NCBI GenBank assembly: GCA_000442015.1
Contig: KE560649.1
Location: 3,225 to 35,818, forward strand
Length of the DNA stretch: 32,594 nucleotides
DNA from: Rozella allomycis CSF55
Lineage: Eukaryota > Rozellomycota
Direction of reading: 5' to 3'
Of this stretch, positions 1-9,569 are shown in pieces (position 1 is the first letter of the stretch; each line of letters starts with the position of its first letter). The position numbers were made by a program, and so were the translations under genes. The notes under the pieces are model-generated. The model saw only the letters and a list, made by a program, of their open reading frames with translations. It did not search any database and was not told the DNA's origin.

Positions 1-195
1 TGTGATGTAAACGCCTCAATATATTTTGATTCCAACCAATATTTAGATCTCCCTAGAGTTTTTCATGACGAGCGACGACGTGTTGAGACTCTATACCAAG
101 ATTGTTGGAAGATTTTCAAACATTGGTTCCAAATTTTGTTGAAAGAAATGGATTCTTTTCATTTCCACATACCTATATTTAGAAACAGGGTGTAA
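1..195 (+). CDS. 3' end of an unidentified gene (partial)
   Basis: An open frame runs from the first base of the window to a TAA at 193-195 and would encode the last 64 residues of a protein. The peptide is rich in aromatic and basic residues and has no repeat or recognisable motif. It may be the last exon of an upstream gene. A GT...AG pair could also place a 40-nt intron at 7-46, so the exon may really start near 47. It ends 27 bp before the next start codon, a spacing normal for this window. I do not recognise the family. Confidence 0.35.
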   Translation, partial: CDVNASIYFDSNQYLDLPRVFHDERRRVETLYQDCWKIFKHWFQILLKEMDSFHFHIPIFRNRV

Positions 196-221
196 AAACA
201 TTTCAAACCCCCTTTTGTAAC

Positions 222-782
222 ATGTTCAAGCTCTTAATAGTTTTGATCTGCTTAAAGTTGTCTGTCAGTTATCCGATTCCAAATGATCCTCCTGCTGCAA
301 GTGGAGACAATGGATCGACCGTATTTATTTTTAACGATGGTCAAACAAGTCAAACTGAGCAAAAGATAAATTCCTTCAAGGACGTTTTGACCGCTATAAA
401 TAACAAGAACCCTTTCCCAGCCTTGATTAAAATACCTGGTGCCATTGATGTAAAGACGGGCCAATGTTTAATTGGGGGATGGAAAGAGGATGGCAAAAAT
501 ACTGTACTAGGAATGATGCCTTGCGAACTAAATCATTCATCAAGAAGCCAGAATGTCTGGACTGTTCAGGTGTTGGGTGGCAATGATGTGCAGATATGGG
601 TTAGTGATGAATCTTCCAAGCTATGCCTAAATAAGAATGGATCGTTAACTCAGAAGGCAATTAAAGAAGAATGTGAGATGGTTCCTTTGTCGAAATCTTT
701 CAAAATGGGACAGAATGAAGTGAATGAATGGAATCTTCGTATAAGCGACATAACGTTCCATTTAGTACCAATTAAAAAATAA
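222..782 (+). CDS. Small secreted protein, possible half beta-trefoil fold
   Basis: A single exon of 186 aa. The first 16 or so residues form a clear signal peptide (basic start, hydrophobic core, ending near SVSYP), so the product is probably secreted. There is no membrane segment or ER-retention signal. Residues about 85-155 carry cysteines, a G-G-W and a QNVWTV segment spaced as in one or two ricin-type beta-trefoil units, a carbohydrate-binding fold. The match is weak and incomplete, so function is not assigned. Unlike most neighbours it has no intron. It could be a host- or wall-directed secreted protein, but nothing here proves this. Confidence 0.6.
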   Translation: MFKLLIVLICLKLSVSYPIPNDPPAASGDNGSTVFIFNDGQTSQTEQKINSFKDVLTAINNKNPFPALIKIPGAIDVKTGQCLIGGWKEDGKNTVLGMMPCELNHSSRSQNVWTVQVLGGNDVQIWVSDESSKLCLNKNGSLTQKAIKEECEMVPLSKSFKMGQNEVNEWNLRISDITFHLVPIKK

Positions 783-862
783 ATTTGTAACCCTATTTTA
801 TACATGTAACGACTGAATTCTCCCTTCAATGTCGTAATTTTTCGAAATTTCAAGGTTATATC

Positions 863-1622
863 ATGTATAGTTTAGTCGATCAATTCGATAGAGCGGTTAA
901 ATTTCTGAAGGAATTACCGCAAGATACCGAGATTGAGCCTACGAACGATGAAAAACTCAAAGTAAATCATTCAAGTAAATGATAGCAGCTGTATGGCGCG
1001 TACAAACAAGCCACTTCCGGTTCGTGTAATATAGCCAAACCCCCATTTTGGGATATTGTTGCAAAATCTAAGTGGTAGACAAATTTTACTTAGGGTATAG
1101 GGATGCTTGGTCAGACATGAGCACGAAGTCCAGAGATCAGGCAATGGAAACCTACGTCGACGTTTTCATTCAAGTAATATATGCAAAATTTAAAGGGAAA
1201 GTTACTTAAAAGATATCCGAAGGATCTTCAACCAATTGAATTCAATGAACAACTGGAGTCCAATGTTAATCCCGCAGTGGCAGTGGAATTTACAGATTCG
1301 AAAGTCGCGGTCGATGTAAAACCAAGTATTTTTTAAAAAATATTGAAAAGACCTGTAGAATCCGAGGACTTGAAAGCAGAAATTATTGTAACATTGAAAC
1401 AATCAATTGATAGCTTGCAACAGAGAATACAAAAATTAGAGGACCTTTCTGGAAAAAATAGAATTAACAAAGCTCATAATAAGACAAAGGTTAGATTTTT
1501 ACTAATTTCATTACAAGGCTATTTGTAGACTATTTTTTGGGTTCCTTTTTCTTTTGGCATTCTACTTTAACCGTTTCAAAGTTTTAAAGATTATAAATCA
1601 AATTTTGAGCAATAATAAATAA
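863..1622 (+). CDS. ACBD5-like acyl-CoA-binding protein with C-terminal membrane anchor
   Basis: The spliced product is 207 aa from ATG 863, with introns at 962-988, 1075-1100, 1174-1195, 1326-1358 and 1490-1517. Residues about 5-90 are a full acyl-CoA-binding domain: FDRAVKFLKELP, then LYGAYKQAT, then a K-W-D-A-W core. A short acidic linker, a coiled coil (about residues 150-175) and one hydrophobic span (ICRLFFGFLFLLAFYF) followed by basic residues complete it. This is the layout of animal ACBD4/ACBD5: a tail-anchored protein that binds very-long-chain acyl-CoA at peroxisomes. The linker contains E-F-T-D-S-K, which resembles a FFAT motif for ER VAP proteins. The soluble ACBP family is only about 87 aa, so the anchor is a real extra module. 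Exons 4 and 5 are the least certain. Confidence 0.8.
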
Positions 1623-1638
1623 AATTCTTCCAGTTAAC

Positions 1639-3307
1639 ATGAACAATTTTGGCTTTTACAATGGCTTAGCAATGGCTGTTGATGATTTATTCGAAACTGC
1701 TATAAAGGAGGCTCAAAAGTTTCCATCTAAAGCATTTCCATTAAGGTTAGAAGGTTTATATATAAAATACTGCAACGATATCGAAATTCCTTGCCAAAGC
1801 TTTTACGTGTTTAGACAAAGTGGATTCATCGCCGATAAAGTCGCCAGGTACAATATTGAATTCAGTTTTACAGATATCTTTTATCGCTTTATAACACAAC
1901 TTATCTTCAAAAGACAAATATTCCCTGTTTTGTACAAACTGAGGAGCATTTAATAGGCACACATTATAAAGGTAAATGTAAAGAATGTAAATAAAAGATG
2001 AAGAAAAGTGTTTCTACATATATGATTCTATATTGCGCTCCAATGTAGTCACTTTGGAAAGTATTTCCTTGACTGGAGAATACTTTATGCACAAAAGTAT
2101 AATACCTGTCACATCATCGTACAATGTAAAACAATATATTTGAATAAATAGAAATCCAATATCGAGCTATTTTGTAAATGGAAGTCACATTGCGGCGAGA
2201 TTGAAAAGCCATCAATTTCTTGTGATTGGTGTATTGTAAGGAAATAGCTCATTATAAATAAGAACATTATTCATTTTAATGGAATGGATGATCCCAAAAG
2301 CAATAATTGTACAGAAAATATTAGGAATGAGCTATTAAAACTATCAAGCCTAGCGAGTGGTAGTTTTACCGGATGCCAATCGGTTTCTGATGAAATTGAT
2401 GACTACATGAGCTGTTTGAAAGATTCAAGCTCTATCTGTGCATCAAAGAAATCTGCGACATTAAGCTTTGAGAAATTGGAAGAAAGAAGTGATCTTGATT
2501 TTACTGAAAAGATTTGGGTACTATTGAAAGGTAATAAAATAATTTAATGTCTAAATAGATTGCGTTGATGATCAAGATTTGAAGGCATCGTTTGGAAAGG
2601 TAATGTATTTTCTTTTGGAGAATGATTATCATCCGCATGTACAAAACATAACGACTTCCATATAGATTAAAAGGGAAAATAACACAAAGTTTGCTTCGAA
2701 GCTTCGTGCGATTACCAATAACAAGGGGAATTCAGTCGATGTGAATGAAATCATTGACGACATAATTGACAATTGTTTTAATTATCTGCTGGAAATAGGA
2801 ATTCACAAATTATTTAATGATTATTATTTTTATTTAATAACTCAAAATTTTCTCCAATTAAACAGCGTTTCTGGATTTAACACTCTGGACTATTCATCAA
2901 AACTAAAGCTTCTATTTATTCTTCATAGAGTTTTAGAAGTTTGGACTTTTGCTTCAAATAATATTTTAACGTTACCAGATTCAATTAAAAGAGAGCTTGT
3001 TGAAAAGAGTTTTGATTTCTTTAAACAAAATTCACCATCAGATGCATTCGAATATCGCTACAATTCCNCAGATGCATTCGAATACCGCTACAATTCCAAT
3101 CCAATGTCTTCAGTAGATCAAAATATATTGGGAACGTTAATTAATTGTTCAGATTGGACAAAATACTCTTTGACAATGTTTAACAAGAACAAGATTCCAT
3201 TGGAAAGCATTTTGATAAAGAAACAAGTTCAATTTTCACTGGAAGAAAACATGGACACGCCAGACCTTTTGTATGATATTCAGCACATGACTAGCCACAC
3301 ACTTTAA
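1639..3307 (+). CDS. ZWILCH: Zwilch, RZZ kinetochore complex subunit
   Basis: The spliced protein is about 490 aa, with introns at 1848-1873, 1972-2003, 2126-2151, 2236-2262, 2531-2558 and 2639-2665. The second half matches metazoan Zwilch closely in order and spacing: RSDLDFTEKIW, then D-Q-D-L, then LLEIGIHKLFNDY, then a K-L-x-x-L-x-x-x-L-H-R-V-L-E-V stretch. The beta-rich first half is weaker but runs into the conserved part through a phase-0 27-nt intron, so this is one gene and not two. Human Zwilch is about 590 aa. The protein works with ROD and ZW10 to recruit dynein and Mad1-Mad2 to unattached kinetochores. The N at 3068 and one copy of a 29-bp duplication are assembly scars that add 10 in-frame codons. 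The gene begins 16 bp after the previous stop. Confidence 0.82.
3039..3097. other. Assembly scar: N flanked by a 29-bp duplicate
   Basis: The N at 3068 separates two 29-bp copies differing at one base. It adds ten in-frame codons to Zwilch. Confidence 0.85.
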
Positions 3308-3348
3308 AAATAAATAATTCATTTGTATTTAAATTATTTTATTTCTAT

Positions 3349-5459
3349 TTATGCCCAAATGTCTCTTAAATATCGTTTTTGGTTAACTAAATTGTTTAAC
3401 CATTCAATGGCATGCTTTATATCCATACCACCAAATTTCATCGCAATCTCAATCAACGCATCATTAACATCTTTGGCCATGTTTTTCGCATCACTTAAAT
3501 TATTATACTTTGACTATTTTACCCACAGACATAAACTGTAGCGTTTCTTTCTTCAATCCATTGAAACAATTCTTTTCCATGATGGATCATTCTATGTTGA
3601 ACATATTTGTGCCCTAATGATTTTTCTTGCTCTCTGGAAAAGCAAACGTCATATTTAATCAAGGTCTTATTGTTAATGAATCGGTCAATGTCTTGTCTGA
3701 ACAAATAATCATCATTTTCATATCTACAACCATAAAAGAGCCATGTAAGGCTATCAACTTGCTGTATTTCTTTATGCCTCAAAAATCCTATAAATGGCGT
3801 AACTCCAGTACCAGGGCCAATCATAATTATCGGGGTTTGTTGATCGGATGGTGGATTAAAGAACAGACTTGGTTTTCTTTCAATGCAAAGCTTATAATCT
3901 TTATCTAACAATGTCGTCCACTCGATTGATTTATATGGTAGACTGCCTAGCATTGAGTCGAGCCAAGATGTACACAATCCTCCTCTTTTGTATACTTTAT
4001 CGCTCACATTAAGCTCATTTTCGATTACGTTAAAGGCGAATTCGACACTGCTCTTTGAATCCAATGGTGTACTTGAAATTGAATACAATCGTGGTTGAAG
4101 TGGTGTAAGAGTCTCTATTAAACTTTGAATATTTGGCTTGCAGCTTTCAAAGTGGGCTAAAATGTCTAAAACATTAACTGGAATGTCTCTCAATTTTTTG
4201 TAATAGTCATTTCCTGTTTAAATTCACATTAAATATTACCTTGTTTGCTACAAAGAAATAAAAGAATGTTCTTCTCTTCAGGGTCACTACAAAACTCCGC
4301 CATTGACCTAAAGAAAGCCTTTTTGGGAAAGGAATGCAAATCAAGTGAATTAGTTAGAAGACCCCTTATAGTATTGCAACTAATCAAGTGTGAAGGCACT
4401 GGTTTTGTTTCAGTTTCTTCACTCCAATTGATTTTGATGTTTTCATCAGGTGACAAGTTTAACCGCCTCATTATTCTATCAACTAACCGCGAATCGTTGG
4501 GGCATNCAACTAACCGGGAATCGTTAGGGCAATGAATAGCAACACAATCACCTGGCATGTATTCCCATTCAGTTTCTAATTTCAATTTCATGTTGATAGT
4601 CTTTTTAATTGCATTTGCTGATGTTAAACATCTTGCTGCTTCAATAGAGCACAATTCTCCCCTTGTTTTATCAATAGAGTTCCCGCTAGTAGTTTCCGTT
4701 GTCGACACTTGAAACAAATTGTTAGGAAGCTTTGCAATATTAGTAAGTTTAGGATAATCTTTTAAAATATCTTTTGGAATAGGCAAAGGAATACATTCAT
4801 AATTAGATTCATCAACATGAAGGTTATTAAATTCAGAAACCATCTTTTCACCGTTATTTATATACTCTTCAAGGATGACTTTTCCACTATGCACTCTCTT
4901 CTCTTTTTCATAATATACCAAATCGTCCAAAACGATAAATAGATTTTCAACCCAGGGATCTACAACTAATTCCAAACCTAAATCATCATCTGCTAAACCA
5001 GTTTCCATCATGTTTGTCGCTCCAAATTCTATCAGCTTTCTTTCGATTCTCTTTGCGTTATTACAAAAGTTTGCATAACTGGAGTCGCCAAGACCAATTA
5101 AAATAGAATAACTACCTTACCTAGTAATGCATATTTCATATTTTGGAAAATCTCAGTGTTATCATTTCTTTTGAGGAATTTGCAAAACTTTAAACAGTTT
5201 TCAGGTGGATCTCCTTTCAAACATATCAGTGTTTCTTACCATCTCCGGTTGTTGAAGTAATAAATACGAAAAATGAATCGGCGCTCAAGTTGACCTGTAA
5301 TCATCTCACGACATCACATACTTTTTCGAAATCATCTAAAACAAAACATTCAGACTTAAATCCACGTAGCTTGGCAATGTGATTGATATTATTTGCTATC
5401 CATTCAGCATTCCCAGTTTGCGAACCATATAAAATAATAACAGAAGACAACAAAGTCAT
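3349..5459 (-). CDS. MTRR: Methionine synthase reductase (diflavin reductase)
   Basis: The spliced product is about 649 aa, with introns at 5295-5321, 5214-5239, 5095-5120, 4214-4239 and 3494-3522. In order it has an FMN flavodoxin domain (YGSQTGNAE, TTGDGDPPEN, LGLGDSSYANF), an FAD domain (RLYSISSTP, then GGLCTSWL) and an NADPH domain (GPGTGVTPF, VCGDAKNMAKD), ending in RYLRDIWA. The segment ADDDLGLELVVDPWV and the RYLxDIW end are typical of methionine synthase reductase rather than cytochrome P450 reductase, NDOR1 or sulfite reductase. The enzyme passes NADPH electrons to oxidised cob(II)alamin on B12-dependent methionine synthase. There is no N-terminal membrane anchor, so it is cytosolic. 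The N at 4506 sits inside a 27-nt in-frame duplication (an assembly scar). The third intron has a GT...TG border. Confidence 0.85.
4480..4533. other. Assembly scar: N flanked by a 26-27-bp duplicate
   Basis: The N at 4506 separates two copies with about three differences. It adds nine in-frame codons to the MTRR gene. Confidence 0.85.
5095..5120 (-). other. Atypical GT-TG intron in the MTRR gene
   Basis: On the minus strand the 26-nt interval starts GTAAGG and ends AATTG. Removing exactly these bases restores the invariant A-L-L-G-L-G-D-S-S-Y flavodoxin segment without a gap. No AG in the interval gives an open frame. The length equals the commonest intron length in this window. Either the acceptor is really TG, or one base is wrong in the assembly. 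Confidence 0.65.
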
Positions 5460-5571
5460 TGTGGCTGAGGAAAATAAGCCACAGAGTTTGAGAAGAAGTT
5501 CTATTTATTTAATTCCATTGAGGCAATGAGATTCTTCAACAAGTTCACTTGATCTAAAGTAAAGAAGGAGT

Positions 5572-6727
5572 TTAGTTGTTACGGTTAATATTCTTGTTCA
5601 TCGGACAATTGTATGCACATTGCTTCCTTCTGCATGGACATATCTTAATCCTATTTAATTTTTCTTCGTAAGTGCTTTTAAGGGCAAATATATATCGTTT
5701 TGAATTTTCCAAAGAATCGGTCACGCGCTTAGGCATATCTGATACTTTCTTTGAATGTTCCACTGTCTTGTTTATGCCCTTTGATGTCCTTGGTGGCATG
5801 ATTTTCTCCTTTAACTTTTTATACCTTTCAATTCATTTATTTAGTTTTAAATACCGTTTAATTTCTTCCTTGATTCGTCTTCTTTCTGCTACTTGCTTTG
5901 CATTTGCTCGTTCTTGTTCAAGAAATATCTTCTTTTTCAGCAAGGTTAATTGTTTCTCTGTTTGATTAATTACAATATCAAGGCTGCCTTTTGAATTTAA
6001 TAGAGCATCCTTGGTAGATTTAAGGGGGTGTATTTCCATTAGAAATGAAACCTTATCAAAATGTCTGAGCTCAATTATAACCTATAATACATCTATTACT
6101 AACATTGTTGTCTTCGATTTTCTGTTTCGCTACACTGCTTTTAAGATTATAATCTCGCTTTCTGAAATCCTTGATTAACCTCTTCCGCGCCAAGTTAATG
6201 TTGTCCACATTCTGAAGATACAAAATCATCCAAATTACGCGAGAAAATATGTTTGTGATTAATTTCTCATTCGTTGAGATTTTAGTTGCTGGAAATTGCT
6301 CATTCCTAAGTTTAGTCGAATTTTCCTTTCCATTCGCAGAGTTCCACAAAATATTAATCTGCCTAATTTTGGATTCTTTCTTATACATTCAATTTTAATA
6401 TCGTACATATTCATTCCAATGCTTAATCCAATGTTGTGTTGCCTTCTCAATCTTCATCTTTAATTCAACATCCCGGCTATTCTGACGTTTCTTTATCTGT
6501 TGTGATCTCTGAACAGTTTCAAGAATTAATAATGATTCCTGTTCGTTCGCCTCATCCTGTTAATTTTTATCTTGGATTTTTACAAGAGCAGTGTAGGTGG
6601 ATGATTGTGCTAAATTACGCTCTGCCTCAAAAAACTTTGTTATTCCATTAACTTCTGAATTCAATTTAAGCTTAGAAGTTTGGCAAGAAAGTGTTATCGC
6701 CGGCATTACGACTTGTGTTGTTGCCAT
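5572..6727 (-). CDS. Unidentified charged coiled-coil protein with Cys-rich tail
   Basis: The spliced product is 349 aa from ATG 6727, with introns at 6557-6583, 6380-6406, 6082-6103 and 5825-5854. All are in phase and the total is a multiple of three. The middle and C-terminal parts are highly charged and helical (for example KKIFLEQERANAKQVAERRR), so a coiled coil is likely. The last 25 residues hold a compact cysteine cluster (C-P-C-x4-C-x3-C), possibly a metal site. No signal peptide or membrane span is seen. I do not recognise the family. A structural role, for example in cytoskeleton or cilium, is possible but not shown. It lies 112 bp upstream of the MTRR start codon on the same strand. 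Confidence 0.7.
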
Positions 6728-6852
6728 CCCTTTTTGAAAATTTCACCTGAGATACAAATAGAAAACAAATGGTAGAATTTAGACGTTAGTAGATTCGGCT
6801 ATTTCATAAAATTAATTCATAATTGATTATTTATTTAAATATACCAAGCTCA

Positions 6853-9370
6853 TCACATGTGCGATCTGACTAACGCATCCCTTAGCTCCTCCAAACTAAC
6901 AGGCTTTTCAATTACAACATCAGCACAATGTTCACCAATTTCATTACGTGATAATCCTGTAACTATGATTATTAAACAGTCAGGCAGTAAATCTCTAAGC
7001 AAACGTGATCCTACGTCTCCATTAATTGAACCCAACAGTAATAAATCTGAAATAATAATATCGAAAACAGTTTTATCTTGTATCTGGCTCAAAATTTTTT
7101 CTATTGATTGAAAAACAGATATTTTTGAAAAGCCCAAAATTGACAGCTGCTTTTCCAAAATTCTCTGGCAGACTGCGTTGTCATCCACAATTGCTATTCT
7201 AGATCCTTTAATCTCATCCATAATTGTTCCCATTTTCTCGTTTGTCATATGATTCTCTTCGTAAATCCACCGTTCCGGATTTTCCACTTTACAAAACTTA
7301 ACAGCTGTATCAGGCAGGGCAATAGTACAACAGGCACCTAGTTTACCATCATTTCTATTATTCAATGTAATGTATCCGTTCACCAAGCTAACTATGTTTT
7401 TGCAAATTGATAATCCAAGACCAAGGCCACCCCTATTGTGACTTTGTTGAAAAAACTCTAGTCCTAGTTTATCCTTGTCATGCTCATCAATTCCAATTCC
7501 TTGATCTCTAATGATCAGTTTATAAAAGGTTGAATCTGACCAATCATCAAATATTTCTATTGTTTTTCCATTGTCAGAAAATTCTAAAAAATATAGTTTG
7601 AAGTTGATTACTGATTGCGTTACCAATAATGTTAATCAGCAACTGCTTTCCTCTAGAAATGTCAATGTGAATTATTGTATCATTTCGAACGCAAACCTTT
7701 ATATTCATTGATTTAGAAGCAATGTTGTAGTTCAAAACGGATAAGACTTTTTTAAGAAGGAACGCAAGTCCTACGTCAACGGCATGGAAGGTTAGACTAG
7801 ATTTGGTTGCACGGAGACTTTGGGAATCAATCAAATCATTCACAACTGTCTTCATTGTTTCCGAACATTCTTTTATTATTGAAAGTAACTCTCTGCATTC
7901 AATACAATCAGTAGCACTTTCGAGAGCCCCAGTAATTCCATATAATGGAGTTTTCATCTCGTGAGAAAAAGACGAAAGTCCTTTTTGCAATGTCTTAAGT
8001 TTTTCATCTTGGAAAATCATGGTTTCTTTCATACTTTCATTAAATTTCTGTAACTCAGATATCTTCTCGAATGACCTCAATGCTTGCATTAGTCTAACAG
8101 TCCAAAGTTCTAATAGTTTAATATCGTGATGTGTAACTGGTCGAGTTTCAAAAGATGAAAACGCTAGGAGTACGCCATATATTGTTCCATCATACTTTTT
8201 TAATACTACCCCACAACCTGAGAAAAATATACACTCGGGTAATGTATCAAAATTAAAGTCACTGTGTCTTTCAAAATTCTCGCCGCACAAAAATATTGGG
8301 ACTTTGTACTTCAAGTAACTCCAAAACTTTCGTTTTGATTTGGCCAATGAAAAAGCAGCTGAACAAAATTTTAATTCTAATTCACAACTGTTATTATACA
8401 TTAAAAGAAAACAGCTTAATCCTAACTCTGATGAAATATTCGAGATCATGGGATCACAAATTGAATATGAGTTTTGAGGCTGTGATTTCATCATTACCTT
8501 TTCAATTGAAGAAAGAAATGTTTTCTCTCTTTCTTCTTTGATTTTAGATGTAAAACTGAGTAGTTCAAATGATCCTATATCTGCAAACATGAATAACAAT
8601 CTCTTGAACGCGCTAGGTATTTCTCCAATGTGCGGGGCTCTATCAATGACGCAAAATGTTCCTATTCTACAATTTCCCTTTCCATATTCAGATGGAACAT
8701 TTATTGGTACACCAACGTAAAACTTTATTCCGTCAGCACAAGCAGTGTATGGATTACGTCTAAACCTCCAATCCTCGTTTGTATTCATGATTATCAGACA
8801 ATCGTTACCAAGAATAACATGTCCGCAGATAGATTTACGCCGGTTGTAGCATTGAAAGGTTCCTTTAATAGTTACTGAAAGGAGAACATCCTCCGTAATG
8901 AAATTGTACATACACTCATAAGGTCCAAGCACTTCAGTTGCCTCCCGTAAACGCTTCTGTAAAATTGATATGAACTGACTATTCTCAAAAAAAGTTCCAA
9001 ATGAATAAAGAGTATTAACTTTGTGAAATGAACAAAATTAATGTACGCCGAAAGAGTTCATCCTGAGGGACCAATGCTTCCAAGTATTCCCGCTTGGTGG
9101 CCTTTAAAATATCTGTTCCAGAAATAAGACTCTGGTTTGGATTGCCTTTAGATCTTTTCGTCCCAATCATTTGCAAAGAAAAGGTTGGCTGTTCCAAAGT
9201 TAAATTACCAGAATGGAAAGCAACCTGTTTTATTCTTGTACTGTAATTTATGAATGTGATTAATTTGTTAAGTTCCAAAAAGACCCATTGAAATATTTCC
9301 CATCTGTATCATCATTTCCTATTACTAATAAAGCAATAATTAATGCTTGCGCCATGCAATCATGAAGCAT
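6853..9370 (-). CDS. Hybrid histidine kinase with GAF domain and receiver
   Basis: Read from the 3' end: stop at 6853, introns 7584-7611 and 9019-9046 (both solid), and a doubtful 44-nt intron at 9241-9284. With the last one the frame opens to ATG 9370 (about 805 aa). A shorter start at 9170 is possible. Domains: an unassigned N-terminus, a GAF-like sensor domain, a second GAF-like stretch, a HisKA dimer helix with the phospho-accepting His in FSHEMKTPL, a HATPase domain (IIGNAIKFSDNGKT, RDQGIGI, GGLGLGLSI) and a C-terminal receiver with VDDN, the Asp in IISDLLLL, T in VTG and K in EKP. All catalytic residues are present. No membrane span is seen, so it should be a cytosolic phosphorelay sensor feeding an Hpt protein. 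The ligand is unknown. Confidence 0.78.
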
Positions 9371-9569
9371 ACTATCATGTCTTCGATCAATACGGTGGAA
9401 AGTACTAGTAAGAAAGACTTCGACAAGCGTGTTTTCCAAATTTCATTATGTCATTATAGTGAAAACGTCTATAATATTTTTTCAGGAGTTTATTCATGAT
9501 TTTAGTACTTTGATTGATTTGAATGCCGTCTGATTTATTAAAAGCAACACGAAATTTGCTATTTTACAA

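Noticed and set aside
1756-1962. Minus-strand open frame of 68 codons
   Set aside because: It lies antisense to Zwilch exons 1-2, and the plus-strand model splices cleanly and matches the family.
2600-2665. A 66-nt intron in Zwilch
   Set aside because: The first 39 nt are open and align to the family, so the real intron is the 27 nt at 2639-2665.
2284-3307. Zwilch as a separate short gene starting at ATG 2284
   Set aside because: A 27-nt phase-0 intron (2236-2262) joins it to the upstream exons, and the joined protein aligns through the junction.
3349-5459. NADPH-cytochrome P450 reductase serving the P450 in the window
   Set aside because: There is no membrane anchor, and the LGLELVVDPW and RYLxDIW segments are typical of methionine synthase reductase.
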